From: Lichenicoccus sp964242335
GTDB taxonomy: Bacteria; Pseudomonadota; Alphaproteobacteria; Acetobacterales; Acetobacteraceae
NCBI GenBank assembly: GCA_964242335.1
Contig: CAXTAY010000060.1
Location: 1-15,679 of the forward strand
DNA: 15,679 nucleotides
Direction of reading: 5' to 3'
Part shown: positions 1-8,750 of the stretch, piece after piece
How positions within the stretch are numbered: the first letter of the stretch is position 1
Layout: each line of letters opens with the position of its first letter
Translations under genes and position numbers: made by a program
The notes under the pieces: generated by a model
Seen by the model: only the letters and a program-made list of their open reading frames with translations
The model's database searches: none
What the model was told of the DNA's origin: nothing

Positions 1-1
1 C

Positions 2-880
<879 letters not shown>

Positions 881-912
881 TCCACCGCCTGTCATCGACA
901 CGTCATCGTATC

Positions 913-949
913 GGAGGAGGGCGGCCCGCAGGGGCCGCCCTTCTTCGTT
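913..949 (+). terminator. Rho-independent terminator after groEL
   Basis: A perfect 9-bp GC stem (GGGCGGCCC at 919-927 with GGGCCGCCC at 932-940) encloses a 4-base loop and is followed by the T-rich run TTCTTCGTT. The preceding GGAGGA can extend the stem against TTCTTC with G-T pairs. It lies about 40 bases after the groEL stop and would end the groESL message. Confidence 0.85.
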
Positions 950-991
950 CATGCCGGTTAGGTTTCGGATGCGCCGATCATGCAGTCGTGA

Positions 992-1023
992 TTGACTCCA
1001 GCTTGGTTTTCTGAGCCCATTAC
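992..1023 (+). promoter_or_regulatory. Possible promoter of the cold-shock gene
   Basis: The 230-base gap between groEL and the cold-shock gene has an AT-richer patch around 990-1035, unusual in this window. It contains TTGACT (992-997), a good -35 match. The only -10 candidate, near 1018-1023 (CATTAC), is poor and about 20 bases away. If it is used, the leader would be about 80 bases, which is plausible for cold-shock mRNAs. I see nothing else in this gap apart from the groEL terminator. This is a weak call. Confidence 0.25.
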
Positions 1024-1110
1024 GAAACGTTAACTGGGGTTCCGGACCGGGCCCATGGAATGGCGTAGCCCCGGCGTGGTGCCGAGGCGGGATGAGGAGT
1101 GGCACGGTCA

Positions 1111-1314
1111 ATGGCAATCGGCACCGTGAAGTGGTTCAACACCACCAAGGGCTTCGGTTTCATCATGCCCTCGGATGGCGGCAAGGACGTGTTCGTCCAC
1201 ATCACCGCGGTGCAGGCCGCCGGCCTGCGCGGCCTCAACGAGGGCCAGAAGGTCACCTACGAGATCGCCATGGAGCGCGGCAAGGCCGCCGCCACCAACC
1301 TGAAGCCGGCCTAG
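1111..1314 (+). CDS. Cold-shock protein, CspA family
   Basis: A 67-residue single cold-shock domain, a small beta-barrel that binds single-stranded RNA and DNA and melts mRNA structure. The protein begins MAIGTVKWFN and carries both nucleic-acid-binding motifs: RNP1 as KGFGFI (about residues 14-19) and RNP2 as VFVHI (about 29-33). Length and motifs match the family throughout. The ATG at 1111 is preferred because GAGGAG (1094-1099) lies about 11 bases upstream; the in-frame GTG at 1099 overlaps that ribosome-binding site and would add only four residues. The gene stands alone between the groEL terminator and a convergent gene. Cold induction cannot be judged from sequence, since many CspA paralogs are constitutive, and the exact csp letter cannot be assigned. 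Confidence 0.95.
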   Translation: MAIGTVKWFNTTKGFGFIMPSDGGKDVFVHITAVQAAGLRGLNEGQKVTYEIAMERGKAAATNLKPA

Positions 1315-1356
1315 CGGGCCAGCCCGCCCCAGATCCCATTACTTAATCGACGGATC

Positions 1357-1400
1357 TCAAAGGCGCCGCCTTTGACGGGGTCAAGGGGCGAAGCCCCTTG
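1357..1400. repeat. Paired palindromes between convergent genes
   Basis: Two adjacent hairpins lie between the cold-shock gene and the convergent 185-residue protein gene. The first is TCAAAGGCG (1357-1365), one base, then CGCCTTTGA (1367-1375). The second is CAAGGGGC (1382-1389), loop GAA, then GCCCCTTG (1393-1400). Both arms are perfect, and the two hairpins resemble each other (TCAAAGGCG and TCAAGGGGCG). Neither is followed by a T-run on either strand, so they are not textbook terminators, although they may protect both mRNA 3' ends. The form suggests a dispersed intergenic palindrome family; this is inference. Confidence 0.7.
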
Positions 1401-1415
1401 CCTAGGCGCCCCATG

Positions 1416-1973
1416 CTAAGCGCCCCAGGTGCCCGCGCCGTGGCGCTCCACCGTCTCCACGGCGGTGGCGCCCTGCGCGCGCAGGATCGACGTCGCCAGC
1501 TTCTCCTTCTCGGCGTCCCGCACCACGGCGGAGAGCATCAGCGTGCCGCCGGCACCCTGCGCGTCGTGCGTCGCTTCGCGCGTGTCGGCCGCACCCTGGA
1601 ACCCCATCTGGGTCAGGCCGCCGGCACCGGCCGCCGCCGCGACCGCCGCCGCCGCGACCGGCAGCATGGCACCTGCGGTGGCGATGGAGGCCACAGTGCC
1701 GCCGATCAGCGCCCCGGCGATGCCGATCGTGCTGGTCGCCAGCGTGCGCGCCTGACGCGTGTCGTGCTCGTCGGCCGGATTCTCGGTCGCCACCGGGTCC
1801 GCCGGATTGGCCCGCGCGTCGGGCAGGCTCAGGTCGCCGCGATCGAAGCCGGCGCTGAGCAGGGCATAGGTCGCCTGCTGCAGCGCGCCCTCGTTCGGCA
1901 GCAGCGCCTGCACCTCGCGCACCGTGCCGCCGAGGATCGGGATGATGGTGTGGTCTTGGCCGGCGTCGCTCAT
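1416..1973 (-). CDS. Uncharacterised protein with Gly/Ala-rich hydrophobic core
   Basis: A 185-residue protein of no established function. It has three parts. Residues about 18-50 (VREVQALLPNEGALQQATYA and on) look like a small alpha/beta segment. Residues about 82-121 are a long hydrophobic Gly/Ala stretch (STIGIAGALIGGTVASIATA and on) that could be a glycine-zipper hairpin in a membrane. Residues about 142-173 (GGTLMLSAVVRDAEKEKLA and on) form a second alpha/beta-like segment, followed by a short tail ending in WGA. The layout recalls bacterial proteins with a general-stress 17M/YflT-like fold split around a glycine-rich membrane segment; that resemblance is from memory and weak. The ATG at 1973 has AAGGAA eight bases upstream. 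It lies 59 bases after the helicase stop on the same strand and may share its transcript. Confidence 0.75.
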   Translation of the reverse strand: MSDAGQDHTIIPILGGTVREVQALLPNEGALQQATYALLSAGFDRGDLSLPDARANPADPVATENPADEHDTRQARTLATSTIGIAGALIGGTVASIATAGAMLPVAAAAVAAAAGAGGLTQMGFQGAADTREATHDAQGAGGTLMLSAVVRDAEKEKLATSILRAQGATAVETVERHGAGTWGA

Positions 1974-2032
1974 CGCGATGTTCCTTGGCTTTGTCACGGA
2001 TCGAACGTCGCATCGGCGGAGAAGTTGACGCC

Positions 2033-4945
2033 TCAGCTCGGCGGCGACAGGAACCGGGCGGTCTGCGCCACCGCCTCGGCGAGGCCGGTCCGTCGCGCCT
2101 GCACGCCGTCGGGCAGACCGGAGAGCAGACGGCTCGGCGCCCGCCGGTCGAGCAGCACGAACACGCCGGTGTCGGTGGAGGCGCGGATCAGCCGGCCGAA
2201 CGCCTGGCGCAGGCGCAGCCGGGCGATGCGGTCGTCGTACAGCGTCGGCGCGCCGCCGGAGAGATGGATGCGCCGCTCGCGGTGCAGGATGTCGGGACGC
2301 GGCCACGGCACCCGCTCGAACACCACCAGGCGCAGCGCCCGGCCCGGCACGTCGACGCCGTCGCGCATCGCGTCGGTGCCGAGCAGGCAGGAATCGATCT
2401 CGGTGCGGAACACGTCGACCAGGGTCGCATTGTCCATCGCGTCCACGTGCTGCGCGAACAGCGGGATGCCGGCCTGCTCCAGCGGCTCCGCCAGCCGCTG
2501 CTGCACCTGGCGCAGCCGGCTGATCGCGGTGAACAGACCGAGCCCGCCGCCGCCGGCTGCCAGGAACAGGGCGCGATAGGCGCCGGCGAGCTGTTCGGGA
2601 TCGTCGTGGGCGACGTCGCCGACGATGAAGGCGCGGGTCTGCCGGGCATAGTCGAACGGGCTCGCCAGTGCCGCGCGCAGCGCTGGCGAGGGCAGGTGCG
2701 TGGCACCGGTGCGCGCCTCCGCGGCCTCCCAGGCGGATCTCGCGTCGGCACCGGTCTCGTCGCGCAGCGTCGCCGAGGTGATCAGGATGCCGTGCGCGGG
2801 TGCCGCCAGCGCCTGCGCGAACGGGATCGTCGGGTCGAGCCAGTGCCGGTGCAGGCCGACATCGCGGTCCGCGGCGCGCGGGCCGGGACGCCGGTCCAGT
2901 CGCAGGAACATGACGTGGGTCGGCGTGAGGCCCGCCGCCGGCGGCTCCGGCAGCGCGCGCAGCATGTGGATCCAGGCTTCCAGCCGCGTCACCGCGCGAC
3001 GCTGGATCACCCGGCACATCGCCTCGATGCGTCCGCGCGCCGCGCTGTCCAGGCTGTCGGCGGCCTCCTCGAGGCGGGCCGCGAGCCGGGTCACCAGCGT
3101 GCGCAGCGGCTCGACGATACGCAGCAGCGCCCGCTCCAGCGTGGCCGCCGCCTGCGCCAGCGTCTCGTCGACCGGGTGCAGGTCGCACTCGCTCGCGCCC
3201 GCCTCGCGTCGACCGCCGCCCTGCAGCCGCGCCAGCACCTGACGGCGCAGCAGCGCCAGCAGCGCCTCGGTCGGGTTGACGGGCGCGGGCTCGGCCGTCG
3301 CCAGCGGCAGCTCCGCCTCGGTCAGCCGCATCGACCAGCCGGCGGCGGGCAGGGCGCGCGCCGCCAGCAGCGCCGCCTCCATCGGCGTCTCCAGCTCCGC
3401 CTGTCCCGCCACCAGCTCGTCGAGGCGTCGGCGCAGCCCGCGGGCGCGCGACCGGCCGCCCTCGGCGCCGAGCAGCCAGCGTCGCAGCTCCGCCGCCTCG
3501 CTGCCGGACAGCTCGGCGGAGAAGGCGCTGTCCGCCGCCTCCGGCAGGTGGTGGCCCTCGTCGAACACGTAGCGAGTCGGCACCTGATCCTCGTCGGCGC
3601 CGCCGCCCGACATCGTGTGGTAGGCCGCCTGGGTCAGCACCAGGGCGTGGTTCGCCACCACCAGGTCGGCCTCGCGCGCGCGCCGGATGCCGTGCTCGAT
3701 GTAGCAGCGCTGGTAGTGGCCGCAGGCGCCGTGGATGCACTCGCCGCGGCGGTCGGCGAGGCCCGAGACGGTGGCCTGGCCGAAGATCTCGGCGAACCAG
3801 CCGGGCAGGTCGCCGCCCAGCACGTCGCCGTCCGAGGTGGCGGCGGCCCAGCGTGCCAGCAGCGCCAGCGGGATCACGGCGGCACCCTGGCGCGACCCAC
3901 CGGCGCCGGCCTCTGCCTGGACGACCGCGTCCTCCAGGTTGAGCAGGCAGAGATAGTTCTCCCGGCCCTTGCGCAGCACCACCCGTCGCCGGCGCTCCAC
4001 CGGATCGGGATGCAGCCGTCTCAGCTCGCCCTCGATCTGGCGCTGCAGGTGGCGGGTGTAGGTGCTGATCCACACGGCACCGCCGTTGCGCTCGGCCCAC
4101 AGGCTCGCCGGCGCCACGTAGCCGAGCGTCTTGCCGGTGCCGGTGCCGGCCTCGGCCAGCACCAGGCGCGGGTCGCCGCGCGCCAGCCGGACGCGGAACG
4201 CGCCGCTCGCCGCGTCGGCGTAGTCGGCCTGCCCGGCGCGCTGCTCGGCCTGCGGACCGAGCAGCCGGTCCAGACGCGCCCGCGCCTCCTGCGGCGTGAC
4301 CTCCAGGCTGCCCGGCGGCGGACGCGGCGCGGTCTCCTCCCAGCGCGGCAGCCGGCGCCAGACCCGCAGCGCCTGCGCCGGCTGCATCGCCTCCGGCGGC
4401 AGCAGGCCGCCGGCCTCGTGGGACAGGCCGAGGGCGGTGCATAGCGACGGACCCCAGCTCCATCCGGCACCGAGTGCGAGCGTCGCCAGCGCCTGCATGT
4501 CGGCACCGGACGGGGTGCGCAGCAGTCGGGCGGCGCGCTGCATCAGCAGGCCCGCGAGTTCCGGCAGCAGGGCCGCGTCGGCGCGGCCGATCTCGGCCTC
4601 CGACAGGTCGAGCGCCAGCGCCAGGCCGCGTGGGGTGGGTGCCGCCGGACGCGCCGGCAGCACGAAGGCGAACAGCTCCAAAAGATCCAGCGCCGGCAGG
4701 TCGGCGATGCCGAGGCGCCGGGATGTCGCGGGCGCGTGCACCACCAGCGGCGGCGCCATGTCGCGCAGCAGCGCGACCGCCTGCGGCGGCGACAGTTCCA
4801 GCAGCTCGCCGTCCGGCGTCAGCAGCGACACCCGGCCATGCCCGGCCACCAGCGCCGGCGGCATCGCCGGGGGCGGCGGGGAGATCGGGGAGCCGCGACC
4901 GGCGGCGAGGGCGGTGGCGTCCGGCGTCGCTCGCGTATCGGGCAT
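2033..4945 (-). CDS. DinG/XPD-like iron-sulfur DNA helicase
   Basis: A superfamily 2 ATP-dependent helicase of 970 residues related to DinG, which unwinds DNA 5' to 3' and acts on R-loops and damage intermediates. Motifs in order: Walker A EAGTGTGKT (about residue 265); four cysteines suited to a 4Fe-4S cluster, one in RENYLC (about 331) and three in ECIHGACGHYQRC (about 400-412); VANHALVL; the DEGHH box (about 461); LITSATL (about 720); LLGTDAMRDGVDVPG; and QAFGRLIRAS (about 915). The first 220 residues precede the motor and include DLLELFAFVLPARPAAPTP, which resembles part of a DnaQ-type exonuclease domain without visible acidic catalytic residues. The ATG at 4945 is preferred because it follows a TATACT box; an in-frame ATG at 4990 would add 15 residues, has GGAAG close by, and would lie only 12 bases from lysK. 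Function is inferred from the family. Confidence 0.93.
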   Translation of the reverse strand: MPDTRATPDATALAAGRGSPISPPPPAMPPALVAGHGRVSLLTPDGELLELSPPQAVALLRDMAPPLVVHAPATSRRLGIADLPALDLLELFAFVLPARPAAPTPRGLALALDLSEAEIGRADAALLPELAGLLMQRAARLLRTPSGADMQALATLALGAGWSWGPSLCTALGLSHEAGGLLPPEAMQPAQALRVWRRLPRWEETAPRPPPGSLEVTPQEARARLDRLLGPQAEQRAGQADYADAASGAFRVRLARGDPRLVLAEAGTGTGKTLGYVAPASLWAERNGGAVWISTYTRHLQRQIEGELRRLHPDPVERRRRVVLRKGRENYLCLLNLEDAVVQAEAGAGGSRQGAAVIPLALLARWAAATSDGDVLGGDLPGWFAEIFGQATVSGLADRRGECIHGACGHYQRCYIEHGIRRAREADLVVANHALVLTQAAYHTMSGGGADEDQVPTRYVFDEGHHLPEAADSAFSAELSGSEAAELRRWLLGAEGGRSRARGLRRRLDELVAGQAELETPMEAALLAARALPAAGWSMRLTEAELPLATAEPAPVNPTEALLALLRRQVLARLQGGGRREAGASECDLHPVDETLAQAAATLERALLRIVEPLRTLVTRLAARLEEAADSLDSAARGRIEAMCRVIQRRAVTRLEAWIHMLRALPEPPAAGLTPTHVMFLRLDRRPGPRAADRDVGLHRHWLDPTIPFAQALAAPAHGILITSATLRDETGADARSAWEAAEARTGATHLPSPALRAALASPFDYARQTRAFIVGDVAHDDPEQLAGAYRALFLAAGGGGLGLFTAISRLRQVQQRLAEPLEQAGIPLFAQHVDAMDNATLVDVFRTEIDSCLLGTDAMRDGVDVPGRALRLVVFERVPWPRPDILHRERRIHLSGGAPTLYDDRIARLRLRQAFGRLIRASTDTGVFVLLDRRAPSRLLSGLPDGVQARRTGLAEAVAQTARFLSPPS

Positions 4946-4954
4946 CAGGCCACC

Positions 4955-4979
4955 AGTATAGGGCGATTGACCGCGCCCT
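4955..4979 (-). promoter_or_regulatory. Candidate promoter of the helicase gene
   Basis: On the minus strand TATACT (plus bases 4955-4960) matches five of six bases of the -10 consensus. A weak -35 candidate (GACAGG) sits about 16 bases upstream. Only nine bases separate TATACT from the ATG at 4945, so transcription would start within a few bases of the start codon. It argues against the upstream ATG at 4990. Confidence 0.4.
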
Positions 4980-4995
4980 GTCGCGTTCATAGCTT
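4967..4995 (+). promoter_or_regulatory. Candidate promoter of lysK
   Basis: TTGACC (4967-4972, five of six matches to the -35 consensus) is followed after 17 bases by TAGCTT (4990-4995), which fits the TANNNT form of a -10 box. The lysK ATG at 5003 begins eight bases later. No purine-rich ribosome-binding site lies between, so the transcript could start at or next to the ATG. Confidence 0.4.
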
Positions 4996-5002
4996 CCGCG
5001 GC

Positions 5003-6613
5003 ATGCCGTCAGATCCGCACGATCGCCCGAGTTCGGCGAAAGCTCCCGCTCCCTCGAAGGCGCAGCCGAGCCGGGCCTGGCCGTTCGACGAGGCGGCACG
5101 GCTGGCGCAGCGCCTAGAGGGGACGGATCCGGATCGGCCGGCGCTGCTGGAGACCGGTTACGGCCCGTCCGGCTTGCCGCATATCGGCACCTTCGGCGAG
5201 GTCGCGCGCACCTCGTGGGTGCGGCAGGCCTACACCGCGCTGACCGGCCGGCCGACCCGCCTGCTGGCGTTCAGCGACGACATGGACGGGCTGCGCAAGG
5301 TCCCGGACAACGTGCCGCGTCGCGAGATGCTGGCCGGCCACCTCGGCAAGCCGCTGTCGCGGGTGCCCGATCCGTTCGGCACCCACGAGTCCTTCGCCGC
5401 CCACAACAACGCGCGCCTCCGCACCTTTCTCGACGGCTTCGGCTTCGAATACGAGTTCGCCTCGTCGAGCGAGTACTACGCGTCGGGGCGGTTCGACGCG
5501 ACGCTGCGGCGGGTGCTGCAGGCGCATGACGAGATCGTCGCCGCGGTGGCGCCGACCTTGGGGCCGGACCGGCGCGCCACCTACTCGCCGGTGCTGCCGC
5601 TGCATCCGCGCACCGGCGTGGTGATGCAGGTGCGCATCGAGGCGGTCGATGCCGAGGCCGGCACGGTGCGCTGGCGCGACCAGGAGGGCGAGCGCTTCGA
5701 GACCACGGTGTTCGGCGGTGCCGCCAAGCTGCAGTGGAAGGCCGACTGGGCGATGCGCTGGGCGGCACTCGGCGTCGATTACGAGATGTCCGGCAAGGAC
5801 CTGATCGACAGCGTGCGGCTGTCGGCGAAGATCTGCCGCCTGCTCGGCGCCGAGCCGCCGGCCAGCCTGACCTACGAGCTGTTCCTCGACGAGCACGCGC
5901 AGAAGATCTCGAAGTCGAAGGGCAACGGCATCTCGGTCGAGGAATGGCTGCGCTACGCGCCGCCCGAGAGCCTGTCGCAGTACATGTTCGTGTCGCCGCA
6001 GCGCGCCAAGCGACTGTTCTTCGACGTGATCCCGCGCGCCACCGACGAGTACCTGGCCAACCTGGCCCGCGCCTACGAGCAGGACGGCGATGCGCTGCAC
6101 GGCAATCCGGCGTGGTTCATCCATGGCGGCGTGCTGCCGCGGCGCGATGCCAGCCAGATCGGCTTCGCCATGCTGCTGAACCTCGCCTCGGTCGCCAACG
6201 CCGAGAGTGCCGACGTGCTGTGGGCCTATCTGCGCCGCTACGACCCCGGCACCACGCCCGCCTCGCACCCGCTGCTGGCGCGCCTGGTCGAGCACGCGCT
6301 CGCCTACTTCCGGGACTTCGTGCGCCCGCGTAAGCAGTTCCGCGCGCCCGACGCGCGCGAGCGTGCGGCACTTGCCGATCTCGCCGAGACCCTGAAGGGG
6401 ATCGAGCCGGCGCTGGGGGGCGATCCGGAGGCGATCCAGGACCTGGTGTTCGAGGTCGGCAAGCGGCACGACTTCGAGCCGCTGCGCGCCTGGTTCGGCT
6501 GCCTCTACGAGGTGCTGCTCGGCCAGAAGGAGGGGCCGCGCTTCGGCATCTTCATCGCGCTCTACGGCGTGGCCGAGACGGCGGCGCTGATCGAGGCGGC
6601 GCTGTCGCGCTAG
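5003..6613 (+). CDS. lysK: Lysyl-tRNA synthetase, class I
   Basis: This cytoplasmic enzyme joins lysine to tRNA-Lys using ATP. It is the class I form, unrelated in fold to the class II LysS of most bacteria; class I LysRS is the usual one in archaea and many alphaproteobacteria. The 536-residue protein has the class I HIGH-type signature PSGLPHIGTFGE (about residues 53-65) and a KMSKS-type loop KISKSKGNGIS starting at residue 301, which bind ATP. LLAFSDDMDGLRKVP and the long alpha-helical C-terminal anticodon-binding region are also typical, and length is normal. The ATG at 5003 gives a short hydrophilic N-terminal tail (about 25 residues) before the conserved core; no ribosome-binding site is visible. 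It is divergent from the helicase and is followed 30 bases later by an MprF-like gene, suggesting cotranscription. Confidence 0.95.
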   Translation: MPSDPHDRPSSAKAPAPSKAQPSRAWPFDEAARLAQRLEGTDPDRPALLETGYGPSGLPHIGTFGEVARTSWVRQAYTALTGRPTRLLAFSDDMDGLRKVPDNVPRREMLAGHLGKPLSRVPDPFGTHESFAAHNNARLRTFLDGFGFEYEFASSSEYYASGRFDATLRRVLQAHDEIVAAVAPTLGPDRRATYSPVLPLHPRTGVVMQVRIEAVDAEAGTVRWRDQEGERFETTVFGGAAKLQWKADWAMRWAALGVDYEMSGKDLIDSVRLSAKICRLLGAEPPASLTYELFLDEHAQKISKSKGNGISVEEWLRYAPPESLSQYMFVSPQRAKRLFFDVIPRATDEYLANLARAYEQDGDALHGNPAWFIHGGVLPRRDASQIGFAMLLNLASVANAESADVLWAYLRRYDPGTTPASHPLLARLVEHALAYFRDFVRPRKQFRAPDARERAALADLAETLKGIEPALGGDPEAIQDLVFEVGKRHDFEPLRAWFGCLYEVLLGQKEGPRFGIFIALYGVAETAALIEAALSR

Positions 6614-6643
6614 CCGGGTGACCGCGATGACCGAGGTCGGGAG

Positions 6644-8728
6644 ATGATCAGGGGCAGGCTGCTGGCGCTCCGCTTCGGCCGGCAGTTCCCCCACCTGCTC
6701 GGGCTGCTGCTGCTGGCCGCCGCGATCTTCGTCGTGCAGCGCGAGTTCCGCCACCTGAGCTTCCGCCAGGTGCGCGACGGGCTGCACGCGATTCCCGGAC
6801 GCGCCCTGCTGGCCTCCGCCGGCTGCACGCTGCTGTCGTACTTCATCCTGTCGTTCTACGACCGCATGGCGACCCGCCATGCCGGATGCAGGATCGCCTT
6901 CCGGCGCACCTGCTTCGCCTCGTTCTGCTCCTACGTGCTGTCGCACAACCTGGGCTTCGCCGCACTCTCCGGGGCCGCGGTGCGCTTCCGGCTGTACGGC
7001 AACTGGGGCGTGCCGCCGGTGCAGATCGCGCAGATCATCGCCTTCTGCTCGCTGACCTTCGTGTTCGGCGCCTGCGGCCTGATCGGCGGGGTACTGCTGA
7101 TCGAGCCCGGCGCGGTGCCGTTCCTGAGCCATGCGCTGCCGACGGCGCTGCTGCGGCTGGCTGGGCTCGCTGCCTGGAGCGTCGTGATCGGCTACGTGCT
7201 GCTGTCCAGCCGGCGCCGGCACCTGACGCTCGGGCGGCTGCACGTCGAGCTGCCCGGGCCGCGCATGGCGATCGGGCAGGTGATCGTCGCCAGCCTCGAC
7301 GTCGCCGCCACCGCCGCGATCGCCTACACCCTGCTGCCGCCCACGCCCGGGTTGGGCTATGCGACCTTCCTCGCCATCTACATCGCCTCCTACACCGCCG
7401 GCCTGCTCGCCAGCGTCCCCGGCGGGCTCGGCGTGTTCGACGGTGCGATGCTGCTCGGCCTGTCGGCCTGGCTGCCGGCGCCGCGCATCCTCGGCATGAT
7501 CTTCGTGTTCCGGATCTTCTACTACATCCTGCCGCTGTTCCTCGCCGGCATCCTGTTCGCGAGCCACGAGCTGCTGCTGCGCGGCGACGCCATCCTCGCG
7601 GTGCTGCGACGCGGCGCGCCCGGTGCCGCGCGTCTGCCGCGGCCCAGCCTGGTGATCCGCCAGAGCGAGGCGGATTTCTCGGTGGGTGTCGCGGTCGGCG
7701 CGGTGTCGCTGTGCGGCGCGATGCTGCTGGCACTCGGCGTGCTCGACCCTGCCTCGGACCTCGACGTCGTGCTGCCGCCGGGCGCCAGCCTGTTCGACCG
7801 CCCGTACGGCTTCGCCGCCTGGATCACCGCCTTCGCCGGCGACTACGTGCCCTCGCTGATCGGCGCGGCGCTGATGGGCCTCGCGATCGGCCTGTCCAAC
7901 CGCGTCACCCTGGCCTGGGGTGCCACCATCGCGCTGCTCTGCGCCGCCGGGGTGCTGACCGCGCTGCGCGGCAGCATGCCGCTGGTGCCCGGCATCCTGC
8001 TGCTGTCGGCGCTGCTGATCGCGCCGTTCCGCAGCTCGTACTACCGCCACGCCCGCATCCTCAGCGAGCCGTTCGCGCCCGGCACCGCGCTGCCGCTGCT
8101 GCTGCTGATCGGCTGCGTGCTGATCCTCGGGCGGCTGGAGCCGAACCTGCGCTTCATCGACGCCAACAGCTGGTGGTCGGTGCTGCTGACGCACGATGCC
8201 ACCAACCGCACCCGCGCCTCGCTCGCCTGCGCGGTGCTGATCATGCTGACCGCACTCTGGCGGCTGATCTCGCCCGGGAGGATCGCGACCCTGCCCTGGG
8301 ACGGCGAGGGACGGGCCCGCTACGGCGCCATGATCGACCCCGAGGCCTGCGCGCCGCGCGGGCTGCTGCAGAACCGGCCGGACGCAGCGCCGCAGGGGGT
8401 GGTGCTCGGCGAGACCGGCCGCGCCGCGATCGCCTTCACCCGCCTTGCGGCACCGCACGGCGCGCTGCTGGTGGCACTCGGCGATCCGGTCGGCGCCGCC
8501 GCCGAGCAGGTCTCGGCGATCTGGCGGCTGCGCGACCTGGCGCTGCAGGAGGGCCGCGACCCGGTGTTCTGGCAGGTCGGCGCGGCGCTGCTGCACCTGT
8601 ACGACGATCTCGGCCTGACCGCCTGGCCGATCGAAGAGAGTGCGGGCGGCAGGTCGCGCTACCTGTGCTGCGCCGTCGAGCGCGGCCCGGAGATGCTGCG
8701 CCGGCTGAGCCGCATCGAGGCCGCCTGA
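6644..8728 (+). CDS. MprF-like membrane protein with shortened synthase domain
   Basis: A 694-residue inner-membrane protein related to MprF, which adds lysine from Lys-tRNA to phosphatidylglycerol and flips the product outward. Residues about 15-310 form the UPF0104-type flippase half with about eight membrane segments and the family stretch LASVPGGLGVFDGAMLL. Residues about 345-540 add roughly six more segments. From about residue 546 a soluble DUF2156-like domain begins, with VALGDPVG and DPVFWQVGAALLHLYDDLGL matching the first half of the synthase domain. The protein then ends at 694, whereas complete MprF proteins are about 840-880 residues; the second acyltransferase-like half, which holds the catalytic site, is absent. 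No continuation is seen in another frame before the convergent chaN-like gene 22 bases away. It may be a flippase only, or a decayed synthase. Confidence 0.85.
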   Translation: MIRGRLLALRFGRQFPHLLGLLLLAAAIFVVQREFRHLSFRQVRDGLHAIPGRALLASAGCTLLSYFILSFYDRMATRHAGCRIAFRRTCFASFCSYVLSHNLGFAALSGAAVRFRLYGNWGVPPVQIAQIIAFCSLTFVFGACGLIGGVLLIEPGAVPFLSHALPTALLRLAGLAAWSVVIGYVLLSSRRRHLTLGRLHVELPGPRMAIGQVIVASLDVAATAAIAYTLLPPTPGLGYATFLAIYIASYTAGLLASVPGGLGVFDGAMLLGLSAWLPAPRILGMIFVFRIFYYILPLFLAGILFASHELLLRGDAILAVLRRGAPGAARLPRPSLVIRQSEADFSVGVAVGAVSLCGAMLLALGVLDPASDLDVVLPPGASLFDRPYGFAAWITAFAGDYVPSLIGAALMGLAIGLSNRVTLAWGATIALLCAAGVLTALRGSMPLVPGILLLSALLIAPFRSSYYRHARILSEPFAPGTALPLLLLIGCVLILGRLEPNLRFIDANSWWSVLLTHDATNRTRASLACAVLIMLTALWRLISPGRIATLPWDGEGRARYGAMIDPEACAPRGLLQNRPDAAPQGVVLGETGRAAIAFTRLAAPHGALLVALGDPVGAAAEQVSAIWRLRDLALQEGRDPVFWQVGAALLHLYDDLGLTAWPIEESAGGRSRYLCCAVERGPEMLRRLSRIEAA

Positions 8729-8750
8729 TCCCCGGCGGCGCGGGGCGGCG

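Noticed and set aside
1985..4444. An 819-codon plus-strand open frame opposite the helicase
   Set aside because: Low-complexity Arg/Gln/Ala translation and complete overlap with a helicase gene that has all its motifs; it is an antisense shadow.
1974..5099. The frame of the 185-residue protein stays open through the whole helicase gene
   Set aside because: The upstream part has no domain, and the downstream gene has its own ATG with a good ribosome-binding site, so a giant fused protein is not credible.
8730..8745. CCCCG...CGGGG hairpin between the convergent mprF-like and chaN-like genes as a terminator
   Set aside because: The stem has only five pairs and there is no T-run on either strand; in DNA this GC-rich such stems arise by chance.
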